Notes under the pieces: model-generated
Told to the model about the DNA's origin: nothing
The model's input: only the letters and a program-made list of their open reading frames with translations
The model's database searches: none
Source of the DNA: a virus
Direction: 5' to 3' (one strand)
Virus record (IMG/VR): IMGVR_UViG_3300008114_000218
Location: 5,155 to 46,125 of that record
Length of the DNA stretch: 40,971 nucleotides
Part shown: piece after piece, positions 7,328 to 16,362 of the stretch
How the letters are laid out: every line of letters begins with the position of its first letter
Numbering within the stretch: position 1 is the stretch's first letter
Position numbers and translations under genes: made by a program

Positions 7328-8971
7328 TCACGCTGGTTTCTTAACTAGATCTGGAACCTTAGGAAGAGAAGGAACTTTTGCCGTCTTTCCTGTGTCTGGT
7401 CCTAGAGCTCCACTTGTATCTTCTGGTCCTGGAGCCTCCATTGGCTGGCCATCTGGTCCCATTTCAACCGGTGGATTATATTGTGGATTTTCTTGTTCTT
7501 CAACGATTTGCTCGTCAATTTCCTTCATGTCTTCTTCAGTCTGATACAGAACATTACGACGTACCCATTCGTGTGAGTAGTACTTGCCTGTATAGTCATC
7601 AATATCACGAAGCATTGAGATACGATCACGAAGAATTTCAGTATTTCTTAATTCAGCAAAGTGGTTATCTTCTGAATATTCATACTTAAAGTTAGTTCTA
7701 AATTCTTGCCAATCTTCACTGGTAATAACACCCTTGAGGATAAGTTGCTTCTCAAGAATCTTATTAAAGAGTTCAGAGAACTTACCACGAAGGCGAGTAA
7801 TAAACTTAGCAAACTTAACTTCATCACGTGAAACTTCAGTAGCACGACCAAAGTTATAGTTTTGTTCTGGATCAAGACGAGTAATTGGAACGTTCAACGA
7901 CTTATAAAGCTTACGTTGGAAGTAAACCACATCGTCCATTTGGCCAAGGTTTTGACCACCAGGAAGAGTTGTAATTTCTGTACCTTTACCACCTTCACGA
8001 CGTGGTAGCCAGAAATCTTCAAGCATTGTCATGTGCTTACGATCGTCACGAATTTCACCAGTCTGAGCATCGTAAACTACGCGGTTCTTAAAGCGAGTCA
8101 TAATATCACGAAGATATTGCTCAGCTTTCATCTTTGGTAGGTTACCAACGTCAATGTAGAAAATACGACGTTCTGGAGCACGAGAAATACGATAGATAAC
8201 CAGTGAGTCTTCCATAGACTTTAGCTGATTAAGTGGCTTGATTGCCTTTTGCAGGTAACCAATGACCATATCACCACCGACATTTACTAGTCCAGATGAT
8301 GTATTGACAACGGAATCTACAGCAATACGAATGCCCTGTGACGCAGGATCGTTATAAGTAGATCCTTGTGTAGGTGCTTTGGCGAATCCTTTATCATTAT
8401 AGATATAGAATTCTTCAGCAGTCTTATTGATAATTACGTTAGTATTCTTATTCGCCTTGACTCTCTTTTGAGTCTTAATCTTACGAATCTTACGCGGATC
8501 AACGTATCTTAATTCTTTGATACCTTCACGCGGTGCTTTTTCATCGATGATAGCATGATAGTAAAGTCTACCATCAACATACCATTTACGAAAGATTTCA
8601 TATGCGTGTTGGTTAAATTCAAGAAGTTCGAGAGTATTATCAAACTCTTCTAGAATCATCTTCTTGATATTTTCTGGTTGTTCTAGATCGTCAAGGTTCA
8701 GAGATACGATCTCTTTCTTGGGATCCATTACAATAGCTTCATTGACAATATCGTCAACTGCCATTTCAATATCTGGATGCATAGAGATTTCACGGTACTT
8801 ACTGACAAGTTCCGCTTCGTTTCTTACTGCACCTTCAAGATCTACGTATTGGCCGTATGCGCCACCTTCGGAAACGACAAGTGCACCATCTTCTTCCAGT
8901 TTTGGAGCAAAAGATGGTAATTCTACTTCCGGTTTCTTACGAACAATTTCAAAACCAAATAACTCGGCCAT
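7328..8971 (-). CDS. gp20: Portal vertex protein gp20
   Basis: 547 aa from the ATG at 8971, supported by an AGGAG ribosome-binding site; the longer frame to 8989 reaches into a terminator and is not used. T4 gp20 (524 aa) forms the dodecameric portal through which DNA is packaged and the tail attached. Typical blocks are present: MHPDIEMAVDDIVNEAI, RKWYVDGRLYYH, LRYVDPRKIRKIK, YRISRAPERRIFYIDVGNLP, the FWLPRREGGKGTEITTLPGG segment and FGRATEVSRDEVKFAKFI. The C-terminus is Pro/Gly-rich, as in marine homologues. Order gp19-gp20-core-gp21 matches T4. A hairpin terminator lies immediately upstream of the start, which probably tunes the low portal dosage. Confidence 0.97.
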   Translation of the reverse strand: MAELFGFEIVRKKPEVELPSFAPKLEEDGALVVSEGGAYGQYVDLEGAVRNEAELVSKYREISMHPDIEMAVDDIVNEAIVMDPKKEIVSLNLDDLEQPENIKKMILEEFDNTLELLEFNQHAYEIFRKWYVDGRLYYHAIIDEKAPREGIKELRYVDPRKIRKIKTQKRVKANKNTNVIINKTAEEFYIYNDKGFAKAPTQGSTYNDPASQGIRIAVDSVVNTSSGLVNVGGDMVIGYLQKAIKPLNQLKSMEDSLVIYRISRAPERRIFYIDVGNLPKMKAEQYLRDIMTRFKNRVVYDAQTGEIRDDRKHMTMLEDFWLPRREGGKGTEITTLPGGQNLGQMDDVVYFQRKLYKSLNVPITRLDPEQNYNFGRATEVSRDEVKFAKFITRLRGKFSELFNKILEKQLILKGVITSEDWQEFRTNFKYEYSEDNHFAELRNTEILRDRISMLRDIDDYTGKYYSHEWVRRNVLYQTEEDMKEIDEQIVEEQENPQYNPPVEMGPDGQPMEAPGPEDTSGALGPDTGKTAKVPSLPKVPDLVKKPA

Positions 8972-8986
8972 TTGGACTCCTGTTAA

Positions 8987-9020
8987 CAAAAAAAGTAAGG
9001 GGAATGGTTACCCCTTACTT
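8987..9020 (-). terminator. Intrinsic terminator between gp19 and gp20
   Basis: On the minus strand AAGTAAGGGG (9020-9011) pairs perfectly with CCCCTTACTT (9002-8993) around an 8-nt loop, followed by a run of U residues to 8987. It starts 2 nt beyond the gp19 stop and ends about 16 nt before the gp20 start codon. Confidence 0.88.
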
Positions 9021-9021
9021 A

Positions 9022-9558
9022 TTACTGACCACCAGCTCTATCGGTGGTGCCACCACTTACAGTCCAGTAATCGTACGAGAATGTTACCTGGAACGATTCA
9101 ATCTGATCTGTTGTACCCCAATCGAGTTCGATTGGAGAAATAACACTTGGGAAGACTCCATTGAATGTATATTCACGAAGCTTCGAACCGTCCTTAGCAT
9201 ACTGGATTACAGTAGCATTTGACTTATAACGATTGATATCGCGAACATTACGCTCAAGACGATTGATTCGGTTCGACCATTCTTCCATGGCGTTACGAAT
9301 CAGGAAGTCTTCATCATTGATAACTGTTACTGTCCAGTCACCGAATGTTCTATCTCCAGCCAACTTCATTTGGCGGCCGAAGTAAAACACAGGAATGACA
9401 CCCAGTTGAGATTCTGGAATCTGAGCAGCCTGAACCATGAAAGGTGTTTTCAGGTCGCCCGAAGCATTTGCAGGATTGTTAATACGCACCTGGAAAAGAT
9501 TCTGACGTGCACCGCCGTAAACCAGTTGGCTTCTCATTTCATTGATATTAAAAGCCAT
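9022..9558 (-). CDS. gp19: Tail tube protein gp19
   Basis: 178 aa (T4 gp19 is 163 aa). It polymerises into the inner tube of the contractile tail. Diagnostic blocks: NLFQVRINNP, KLAGDRTFGDWTVTVINDED (T4 has nearly the same AGDRTFDDWTVTVMND), VIQYAKDGSKLREYTFNGVFP, LDWGTTDQIESFQVTFSYDYW. The start at 9558 has a strong AGGAGG ribosome-binding site, fitting a protein needed in many copies. It lies directly after the sheath gene gp18, with a late-type box overlapping the gp18 stop, and is followed by a terminator. Confidence 0.97.
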   Translation of the reverse strand: MAFNINEMRSQLVYGGARQNLFQVRINNPANASGDLKTPFMVQAAQIPESQLGVIPVFYFGRQMKLAGDRTFGDWTVTVINDEDFLIRNAMEEWSNRINRLERNVRDINRYKSNATVIQYAKDGSKLREYTFNGVFPSVISPIELDWGTTDQIESFQVTFSYDYWTVSGGTTDRAGGQ

Positions 9559-9582
9559 TTCTTATTTCCTCCTAGTTTCTTT

Positions 9583-9590
9583 TATTTATT
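9583..9590 (-). promoter_or_regulatory. Late promoter-like box upstream of gp19
   Basis: AATAAATA on the minus strand, 24 nt before the gp19 start and touching the gp18 stop codon. Same one-mismatch variant as before gp22 and gp23. Confidence 0.5.
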
Positions 9591-11895
9591 AGAACTGGCC
9601 GACAACTTCGTTGAACTCTACGCCGGATCTTACAGCAACAAAGTTCAGTTGGATGAAGTTGATGCTCTTAGCTGGCTTAATGTAGATGTCACCAACAAAG
9701 CGGTTTGTATCAACAACTTCTGGAGTATTGTTTGTTTCGTCGCAAACAACACGGAAGTCAGTGATACCGCGGCGGCCCTGAACATCACGGAGGAATGGTT
9801 CAATCAGATTCAAGAACTGAGCTCTTGTGAATTCATCATTGAATTCGAAGAGCATCTGGTTAGCAGCTGTTGCAATTGTCTTTTCAAGGACAATAAACAG
9901 ACGGCGAACATTGATACGATCAAATGCGCTTGAACGACCAAGAGCGGTCTTGTCACCGAACAAAACTGTTCCTTGACCTGGCTGCGTGATTACTGGGTTG
10001 ATGTCGTTCTTATAAAGAAGATCGCGATCTGTTTTGTTAGGGCTATAAGCCAGCTTTACAAGGTTCTTGATCTGGCCACGGTTGTAACCAGCTGGTGAGA
10101 ACCATGGATCACGTAGATCGTCCGAACGAGCTGTTAGACCAGCAATATCACCATTCAGTGATGCATACGAGCTGTTACGTACATTCTGACGGAATGTTAC
10201 GATGTTCGAAGCTTGTGAACCTTCAACACCTGCTCCAACAACGTCTTCCTTCTGAGGTGATACAAATACCACGCAGTCCTTACGAACATCAGCGATATTG
10301 TCAATCAGATAGTTAGCTAGCTGAGCACCAGCCGAAGCACCAACAGACTTACCTGTCATAAGCAGAGATACGTCAACCGAAGATGAATCGGCGAAGAGAT
10401 CATAAGCTGAAGCAAGAGCAGCAACAGATGTCGAACTTTCTGTTACACCATCACGTCCACCAATGAATGACTTCGAATATGGAAGTGAAGTTGTTGAGTT
10501 CGAAAGACTTGCTGCTGTAGTTGTAGCGGCTTCGCCGCGATCGTTGGTAGCCCATACATAACGTGAGTTATCGTTAATAACTGTCTTATAGAAAGTAGTT
10601 GTACCATCTTCACCAATAGCATCTGTAGCACGTGAAAGGTTCTCGTAAACTTCAAGAACTGTTCCTGGAGTACCTGAGAACATACCATCTTCGTCTACAA
10701 CTACAACACTTACTTGGTCAACAGTTGTTAGGCCACGATCTGAAAGGAAACGTGATGTGCCTGGAGCTGCTGGAACAGTATTGAAGAATTCCCACTTACG
10801 TGTGATTGTATTCGAACTGAAGTTCGATGCACGATTCCAAGTATCTTCAAATGTAATTGGGAAGTAAGCTAGAGTTAGATCGTTGAATGTAATAGCTTCA
10901 GGAAGCGACTTAATCTTCAGTGTCTGAGTACCAACACTTGTGTTACCAAGTTCAATATAATCACCAACAGACAGAGACGCTAGAAGTATTTCTGTAGCTG
11001 TTTTTGTTTCAGCATATGTAAGGTTACCTGAACCGGCATCATTTCCTGCCCAAGTAAGAACAACGTTAGCAACATTTGAATTAACAGAAACGCTAATTGC
11101 GGCATTTGCAAGTTGATTTAGTTTAAAGCCATCATCTACAGCAACAGTAGCAGGACCGGCAGCAGCACCACCAACACTGTTTCCACTGAACATGTTGATT
11201 GTGCGTGTGTACTGATTTGCTGAATCACACATAGAAACACGAAGCGAGTTACCAAGATCGCCTGGATAACGAGCTACAAACTGTGTGCTTGCGAAGGTAG
11301 CATTTGCTGGACCCTTATCTTCGAAGTCGTCTGCGTTCTTGACAATGCAGTCTGCAAGTTCAATAACACCACTGTTAGCAACAGCATTCAATGTAAGTGT
11401 ATTTGCAAAGAAGTTAAGCTGAGCATCAGTTGATGTAGTAGCCGATTTTGTAATAACTACGGCTGTATTGTTTGTGTTAACAGTTGTAGCAGATACAACA
11501 AATGTATCAGCTGGAATGCCAGCACCAAATACTGCTTGACCGGCAGCAACACCAAAGTCGGTGCCAACAAGTGTAACAGTTGTAGATGAATTCAGATTAG
11601 CTGAAGCAGCTGCAACTGTGTTTGAGAAACCAGTTGTTACAGCAGCACGACTTACATATAGAGCATTACCATATGCAAGGAAGTTAGCAGCTGTAAAGAA
11701 GGTTTCGAAATTGTCTGATGTTGGCTTGCCATAACGTGCGGCAAGAGTATTTTCTGAATCTACTAGAATGAACTTTCCGATAGGACCCCAACGGAACACA
11801 CCACCAATGGCACCAACAGTGGTTGCCAGCGATGGGATGGTAGTAGTTAGGTCGATCTCAGATACATTAATTCCAGGGCTGACTTGAAACGCCAT
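9589..11895 (-). CDS. gp18: Tail sheath protein gp18
   Basis: 768 aa (T4 gp18 is 659 aa). It forms the contractile outer sheath. The N-terminus MAFQVSPGINVSEIDLTTTI and the following VGAIGGVFRWGPIGK segment are typical. The C-terminal core is strongly conserved: RRLFIVLEKTIATAANQMLF, FLRDVQGRRGITDFRVVCD, NRFVGDIYIKPAKSINFIQL. The extra length lies in a Thr/Ala/Asn-rich insertion (about residues 90-370) that probably forms protruding surface domains, the variable part of the sheath family. The start at 11895 has a GGGAG ribosome-binding site, and a perfect late box lies 43 nt upstream. It sits between terminase gp17 and tube gp19, as in T4. Confidence 0.97.
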   Translation of the reverse strand: MAFQVSPGINVSEIDLTTTIPSLATTVGAIGGVFRWGPIGKFILVDSENTLAARYGKPTSDNFETFFTAANFLAYGNALYVSRAAVTTGFSNTVAAASANLNSSTTVTLVGTDFGVAAGQAVFGAGIPADTFVVSATTVNTNNTAVVITKSATTSTDAQLNFFANTLTLNAVANSGVIELADCIVKNADDFEDKGPANATFASTQFVARYPGDLGNSLRVSMCDSANQYTRTINMFSGNSVGGAAAGPATVAVDDGFKLNQLANAAISVSVNSNVANVVLTWAGNDAGSGNLTYAETKTATEILLASLSVGDYIELGNTSVGTQTLKIKSLPEAITFNDLTLAYFPITFEDTWNRASNFSSNTITRKWEFFNTVPAAPGTSRFLSDRGLTTVDQVSVVVVDEDGMFSGTPGTVLEVYENLSRATDAIGEDGTTTFYKTVINDNSRYVWATNDRGEAATTTAASLSNSTTSLPYSKSFIGGRDGVTESSTSVAALASAYDLFADSSSVDVSLLMTGKSVGASAGAQLANYLIDNIADVRKDCVVFVSPQKEDVVGAGVEGSQASNIVTFRQNVRNSSYASLNGDIAGLTARSDDLRDPWFSPAGYNRGQIKNLVKLAYSPNKTDRDLLYKNDINPVITQPGQGTVLFGDKTALGRSSAFDRINVRRLFIVLEKTIATAANQMLFEFNDEFTRAQFLNLIEPFLRDVQGRRGITDFRVVCDETNNTPEVVDTNRFVGDIYIKPAKSINFIQLNFVAVRSGVEFNEVVGQF

Positions 11896-11938
11896 TGTTA
11901 TCTCCCTTAGTCGAAGGTGTTATATACGAGTTTTGTTT

Positions 11939-11946
11939 TATTTATA
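11939..11946 (-). promoter_or_regulatory. T4-type late promoter box TATAAATA
   Basis: Perfect TATAAATA on the minus strand, 43 nt upstream of the gp18 start and overlapping the end of gp17 (its stop begins at 11942). Confidence 0.75.
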
Positions 11947-13615
11947 AGTTAAGGAAATTGCGTTTTTGCTCTGCCCAGAACTCGTCTCTATAAGTATTAT
12001 CATTTCCAATCAAAGATTCGTTGCTTTGATCGTCATATTCGTCATCACCAGTACTCATTAATCCAAACGGAAGCATCTCTTCTTCAAACATTCTTTCGTT
12101 TTGTTCATAGATTTGCTTACGAATATCAAGGTCTGTAAGTTCTTTTAAATATGGTTGTGTAGTTAACCAAGCAAAGAGAACACAGCACATGGCCATATCG
12201 TCATGGCCTTCTTCTGCTTCGTATGATTGGTTACCTTTTAAACTATTCTTGAGTGAGAATCTTGTCAATTCATAGATTGTATCATAGTCTGAAATAATAA
12301 ACTTGTCAGATTCTACAAGAGTCTTGAGTGTAGCACATCCAATTCTTTTTACCTGCTTGGTAGTTCTTACACCACGAGTTGTCGAAGTAGCAAAACCACC
12401 AGAAAGACTTTGGCCAGACCTACCATTATTGGCAGTCACAAAGATACCTTCGTATTCTAGATCGTAGTGAAGAATATCTGCAACCTGCTGGCCAATATCA
12501 TTTGTTTCTACAAGTACAACTGCATCATTATAGTGCTTTGCCACTTCGTAGATAATATTAGGATACAGAAGTGGACTCAATAGATTGTTTCTAAATGTGG
12601 CAACTTGTCTGTATGGTAGGTTATTTACATTCACTACAATAAAGGCTGAGTAGTCAGCACCGGCTCCTCGAGAAGTATCCACTACAATTGCATAGATGTT
12701 ATCTTTAATTGGTTCTTCATAGACTTTCAGACCAGCTGGTGTCGTATGAATTGGATGCTTATAAACCATATTACGAAGTTTATTTGGATTAATCAGTGTA
12801 TTCGAAGATCCAAGGAACTCACATTCGTATTCCTGTCTGAACTGATCTTCAGAAGTATTGGAAATTGTTTCTTCTTTCCATGCCTCATCACGACCTGGAA
12901 TCTGTGACCAGTGAACGTCGACACGAGCATAAGCATTACGACCTTCTTCAGACTCTGTCCAGATACGGTAGAACATGTTCATGCCGTTCGGAGTCGAAGT
13001 CACGAGAACCTTTGAACTCTGACCAGATGAAATGGTAGGATAAACCGAAGCAAAGAACTCGTCTTGAATGTTGGTCGGAACGAAGGCAAACTCGTCGAGG
13101 TATACCATGTTCTGCGAAGTACCACGAATAGCAGAAGATGATGTAGCAGACGCCAGGATTTCTGATCCGTTCTCGAGCTTAATGTTACCCTTATTCCATT
13201 CTGTAACACCCATCTGAAGCCACTTTGGAAGATGTTCGAACATCAACTGAATACGACCAAGAATTTCTCGAGCCTGTCTGTCCTTGTTGGCAAGAATAGC
13301 AATCGAGTACTCTTCGTTAAAGAGGATCTTCCATAGCAGATAAGCAGCAACCGTAGTTGTCTTACCAACCTGACGTGGCATCTTACAGATAACAAAACGA
13401 TTGGCCTCAAAAGAAAGAATCATTTCCTTCTGGAATTCCCAGAGCGGGAACATGATAAGACCTTTGTCAATATTGACAATCTTACAATAAGTTAAGATAA
13501 AGTAGATTGGATCTTCAGAGCACTTGATATACTCGGCAACTTGCTCTGGAGTATACTCGACCTTTGTATCTGCTCTTTTAAGTCTAGGATTACCTAGATA
13601 ATTTTCACTGCTCAT
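11942..13615 (-). CDS. gp17: Terminase large subunit gp17
   Basis: 557 aa. ATP-driven packaging motor and headful nuclease. ATPase domain: Walker A MPRQVGKTT (79-87), Walker B VYLDEFAF with D174/E175, and a coupling-type TSTPNG motif at 207-211. Nuclease domain (RNase H fold): VVDTSRGAGADYS with D313, VVLVETND with E370, and HDDMAMC with D472/D473, matching the T4 catalytic triad arrangement. The protein is shorter than T4 gp17 (610 aa) but complete in motifs. The start at 13615 lies inside the end of gp16 (11-nt overlap), so the two terminase subunits are translationally coupled. Confidence 0.98.
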   Translation of the reverse strand: MSSENYLGNPRLKRADTKVEYTPEQVAEYIKCSEDPIYFILTYCKIVNIDKGLIMFPLWEFQKEMILSFEANRFVICKMPRQVGKTTTVAAYLLWKILFNEEYSIAILANKDRQAREILGRIQLMFEHLPKWLQMGVTEWNKGNIKLENGSEILASATSSSAIRGTSQNMVYLDEFAFVPTNIQDEFFASVYPTISSGQSSKVLVTSTPNGMNMFYRIWTESEEGRNAYARVDVHWSQIPGRDEAWKEETISNTSEDQFRQEYECEFLGSSNTLINPNKLRNMVYKHPIHTTPAGLKVYEEPIKDNIYAIVVDTSRGAGADYSAFIVVNVNNLPYRQVATFRNNLLSPLLYPNIIYEVAKHYNDAVVLVETNDIGQQVADILHYDLEYEGIFVTANNGRSGQSLSGGFATSTTRGVRTTKQVKRIGCATLKTLVESDKFIISDYDTIYELTRFSLKNSLKGNQSYEAEEGHDDMAMCCVLFAWLTTQPYLKELTDLDIRKQIYEQNERMFEEEMLPFGLMSTGDDEYDDQSNESLIGNDNTYRDEFWAEQKRNFLNL

Positions 13616-13982
13616 CTTTATTTTGCTTTAAGTACTTTTGTAACTCGGCAGTTGATCCGACGAATAGATTATTCGTGACCTGTTGTGGTGTAGCTTCTGG
13701 ATCGTCTTCTAGGAGCTTTTTCTTTTTGGCTTGGAGATCAAGTAAGTCTTTACTGGCTCCAACCATAGTGTTCATCATAGTAGCAAGAACTTCGTATGCT
13801 CTTGGGTGTTGACTCTGGCGAGCTACATCCATTAGATCAAAGAGAGCTTCTTGTCCCTTATTGATTACTTCCATCATGTTTTCACGAGCGTAATCAAAAT
13901 CCGCTTCAACTTGTGGAATTGCTTTTCTTTCAATGACAGCAGGAAGACTTCCTCTGCCAGTATTTGTAATGTCATTACTCAT
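13605..13982 (-). CDS. gp16: Terminase small subunit gp16
   Basis: 125 aa (T4 gp16 is 164 aa). It regulates gp17 and recognises DNA for packaging as a ring oligomer. It has a central helical pair (RENMMEVINKGQEALFDLMD and EVLATMMNTMVGASKDLLDL) like the T4 coiled-coil core, followed by a basic KKKK stretch and the segment ATPQQVTNNLFVGSTAELQ typical of the family. The start codon overlaps the gp15 stop (TAATG at 13982) and its end overlaps gp17. Assignment is from helix pattern, size and position. Confidence 0.92.
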   Translation of the reverse strand: MSNDITNTGRGSLPAVIERKAIPQVEADFDYARENMMEVINKGQEALFDLMDVARQSQHPRAYEVLATMMNTMVGASKDLLDLQAKKKKLLEDDPEATPQQVTNNLFVGSTAELQKYLKQNKDEQ

Positions 13983-14812
13983 TAGATATTCTCTTCAAAG
14001 TCATTAATAAATCCATAGTTATCTGTCGATTTAATTTCAAGATAATCAATAGACGCAGCAGAATTACTTGTCGGTAGGCCACCAACAGTAAGTCCTGGCT
14101 TGGCTGTAACTACTACTGTATTTGCTGTTGTTGAAGCATTTGCAGTTGTAGGTGAATCTGTAAGACGCATATTGGCTTCGGCAAACTTAACAAGACCAGT
14201 CTTCTTGCTCGGACCAAAAATGTATCCTTTCAGCGTAAATGTCAGATCCCAGATGATAGCTCTTCTTTCTTCAAAGCTACCTTCATAACTATCTGATACG
14301 TTTACATCATTTAGAATAATTGGAATGTCGAATGTTGCTCCAATTTCTGGTACTAGATTTACTGTAGCAGTCCAGTCTGGAGTAAAGTATGGAAGAATCT
14401 GTTCGACAATTCTTGTGCCATCTTCAGCATTCTTTACCATGATTGACATTTGGAATGTAATGTTATATGGCACTGGCATATACTGATAAGAAATACGATC
14501 ATCAGTGCCATTATTTGTTGGCTGCTTATAGATTCGATTAAGTGTATTCAGTTTTCTATCAGGGTCATATGTAAATGACGTCATCTCAAAAGAAATACGT
14601 GGAAGTACTACACCAACTTTATTCTCTAGTGTTGGGTTACCTTCAAGTCTTGCTAAGAACTTTTCTTTTGGTCCATAAGAAAGTGGAACCTTCAGAGTCT
14701 GAATTGATTCACCTGAAGCACTATCTCTTGTAATCCAGATATCATTAAAGATAGTTCCAAATAGAATTACATATTTTCTGAGTGTATCGTGATGCCATGT
14801 ACGACCGAACAT
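13982..14812 (-). CDS. gp15: Tail terminator / sheath stabiliser gp15
   Basis: 276 aa (T4 gp15 is 272 aa). It forms the ring that caps the tail and joins it to the neck. The N-terminus MFGRTWHHDTLRKYVILFG parallels T4 MFGYFYNSSFRRYATLMGDL. Further matches: VPLSYGPKEKFLARL, VVLPRISFEM, RIVEQILPYFTP and DLTFTLKGYIFGP. The C-terminal 60 residues are Thr/Ala/Ser-rich and probably flexible. It starts on the gp14 stop codon (TAATG) and runs into gp16, as in T4. Confidence 0.95.
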   Translation of the reverse strand: MFGRTWHHDTLRKYVILFGTIFNDIWITRDSASGESIQTLKVPLSYGPKEKFLARLEGNPTLENKVGVVLPRISFEMTSFTYDPDRKLNTLNRIYKQPTNNGTDDRISYQYMPVPYNITFQMSIMVKNAEDGTRIVEQILPYFTPDWTATVNLVPEIGATFDIPIILNDVNVSDSYEGSFEERRAIIWDLTFTLKGYIFGPSKKTGLVKFAEANMRLTDSPTTANASTTANTVVVTAKPGLTVGGLPTSNSAASIDYLEIKSTDNYGFINDFEENI

Positions 14813-15540
14813 TATGCGTTCCCTTCACTAAATGGATCGATTTGAGTCCAGTCTAGAATGCTATCACCCTCAGTTTCAAACTCTGTATTATCTTCGTATG
14901 GATCTCTTGCTTGTTCTTCAAAGTTATAACCACCTTGAACAATTTGATATCCATCTTGGCTGGTAATAATAAAGTTATCTTGAGTTAGAATAGCATATTC
15001 AGAAGCATCAAGGGAAAGATTAGTTTCAATACTATCAATCGCATCAATACCAGTATTGAATCTTTCTGAGCTATATTCAAACATTTCACAAACCAGATCA
15101 TACATCTGGATTGCACCCATTTGATAGAATACTGGATTCTTGTTTACATACTTGATAACAAGCAAACGATCGAGCATCGGAATATAAATGAGATCGCCTT
15201 CTTGTGGACGATCAATCAATTCAATATTTCCAATTTCATTCATAAAGTTACGAACAGAGACTGTAAGAGTCATCTGATCACGAATTTCTAGATTAAACTT
15301 AGATAAGAAGTTACCATCGCCTTCGTAGCTATCAAAGTTACGAATGTAAAGATCGATGTAGTAAGCAGTCTTGTATTCTGAAATTGTATCTTCACCATAG
15401 ATATCATCTTTGGCTACCAATGTTCTAGGACAATAGTACATGTCATGGCCATAGATCTTGATAGACTCGAGTACGAGATCTTCAATCAAAACCTGTTCTT
15501 GGCTATTTGTAAAGTTATTGAAATAGAAATTGGTAGTCAA
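14812..15540 (-). CDS. gp14: Neck protein gp14, TTG start
   Basis: 242 aa (T4 256 aa). With gp13 it completes the head neck and allows tail joining. T4-like blocks: NFTNSQEQVLIEDLVLESI, YYCPRTLVAKDDIYGED, the NFDSYEGDGNFLSKF segment and PQEGDLIYIPM. No upstream ATG is available. The only reasonable start is TTG at 15540, five bases past the gp13 stop, because the next Met is residue 34 and lies inside conserved sequence. The ribosome-binding site is weak (GGA), so translation probably depends on ribosomes finishing gp13. The acidic C-terminus is typical. Confidence 0.93.
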   Translation of the reverse strand: MTTNFYFNNFTNSQEQVLIEDLVLESIKIYGHDMYYCPRTLVAKDDIYGEDTISEYKTAYYIDLYIRNFDSYEGDGNFLSKFNLEIRDQMTLTVSVRNFMNEIGNIELIDRPQEGDLIYIPMLDRLLVIKYVNKNPVFYQMGAIQMYDLVCEMFEYSSERFNTGIDAIDSIETNLSLDASEYAILTQDNFIITSQDGYQIVQGGYNFEEQARDPYEDNTEFETEGDSILDWTQIDPFSEGNA

Positions 15541-15544
15541 GATC

Positions 15545-16288
15545 TTATCCGATCATATCAAGAACTGGAAGAGAATACGATGAAATCATCTCGTCTTCCA
15601 TTCTTCTTAATTCTTCCGTAGCGTCGTCATAGATCTTTTCGCCATTGAACTGTACACCACCCGGTAAAGACATGCCAGTAAACTTAGTCAGGTTCGAACC
15701 CCACTGTCTCTTGATCTGTGCAGTTGCATAGTTCTGAAGCCAGCGATCATTCCATGCGTCTGTCCATGTGTTTGGATCAACTGCTTCATATGCTTCAACA
15801 AGCAGGAACGTACCCGGTGGAACTGTATTCCAGTCCATATCGACATGGAGTCTGTCTTTATGACGTTGGTAACGAATCGGTTGCTGACCAACAAGAAGTT
15901 CTGTCACAAGCGCAAGATGTTCCATTACCATATAGTAAGGAACTAGCGAAACGTTTGTCAATGTATAGAGGTCGTTCAGAGCGATCTGATAACGGATATT
16001 GAAAAGGTCGTCGGCGCGGATTGATGGATCGCCAATTTGGAAAACTCGAACTGCGCCAATGATGTTCTCTGGAAGAGTAATGTACTTATTGGCTTTATCG
16101 TCAGCAGTCACTTGATGCTTGTAATAGATTCTATCCGAACCATCAAAGTGGTAGTCGTACCAATAACGGATTGCTTCGTCAATGCGATCATCTACCTGAT
16201 CATCATCAACGTTAATCTCAATCACTGGCTTGCCTAGTTTACGTAAGCAATACTCTTTGAACTCAGCTTTTGTTGTTGGTGTAGCCAT
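15545..16288 (-). CDS. gp13: Neck protein gp13
   Basis: 247 aa (T4 gp13 is 309 aa). A head-completion protein that with gp14 forms the collar beneath the portal. The N-terminal pattern FKEYCLRKLGKPVIEINVDDDQVDDRIDEAIRYW is the family hallmark; T4 gp13 has FKEYVVRQMG...VTDDQINTAIQEAL at the same place. Later blocks include NIIGAVRVFQIGD and QIKRQWGSNLTKFTGMSLPG. The start at 16288 has an AGGAT ribosome-binding site, with a perfect late box 25 nt upstream. It heads the gp13-gp17 late operon. Confidence 0.95.
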   Translation of the reverse strand: MATPTTKAEFKEYCLRKLGKPVIEINVDDDQVDDRIDEAIRYWYDYHFDGSDRIYYKHQVTADDKANKYITLPENIIGAVRVFQIGDPSIRADDLFNIRYQIALNDLYTLTNVSLVPYYMVMEHLALVTELLVGQQPIRYQRHKDRLHVDMDWNTVPPGTFLLVEAYEAVDPNTWTDAWNDRWLQNYATAQIKRQWGSNLTKFTGMSLPGGVQFNGEKIYDDATEELRRMEDEMISSYSLPVLDMIG

Positions 16289-16312
16289 CTCGACATCCTG
16301 TTTTTGTTTATT

Positions 16313-16320
16313 TATTTATA
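16313..16320 (-). promoter_or_regulatory. T4-type late promoter box for the gp13 operon
   Basis: Perfect TATAAATA on the minus strand, 25 nt before the gp13 start. It lies five bases from an identical box on the plus strand (16326-16333), forming a divergent pair. Confidence 0.78.
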
Positions 16321-16325
16321 TAGCT

Positions 16326-16333
16326 TATAAATA
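16326..16333 (+). promoter_or_regulatory. T4-type late promoter box for the inverted small gene
   Basis: Perfect TATAAATA on the plus strand, 29 nt before the ATG at 16363, back to back with the minus-strand gp13 box. Confidence 0.75.
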
Positions 16334-16362
16334 CAAACATCATACAGTTCACAGGAGTAAGT

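Noticed and set aside
8971-8989. Longer gp20 start at 8989
   Set aside because: It would begin inside the terminator tail and lacks a ribosome-binding site, whereas 8971 has AGGAG in place.
9370-9933. Plus-strand 187-aa frame
   Set aside because: Antisense to gp18 and gp19 and without protein-like motifs or start signals.
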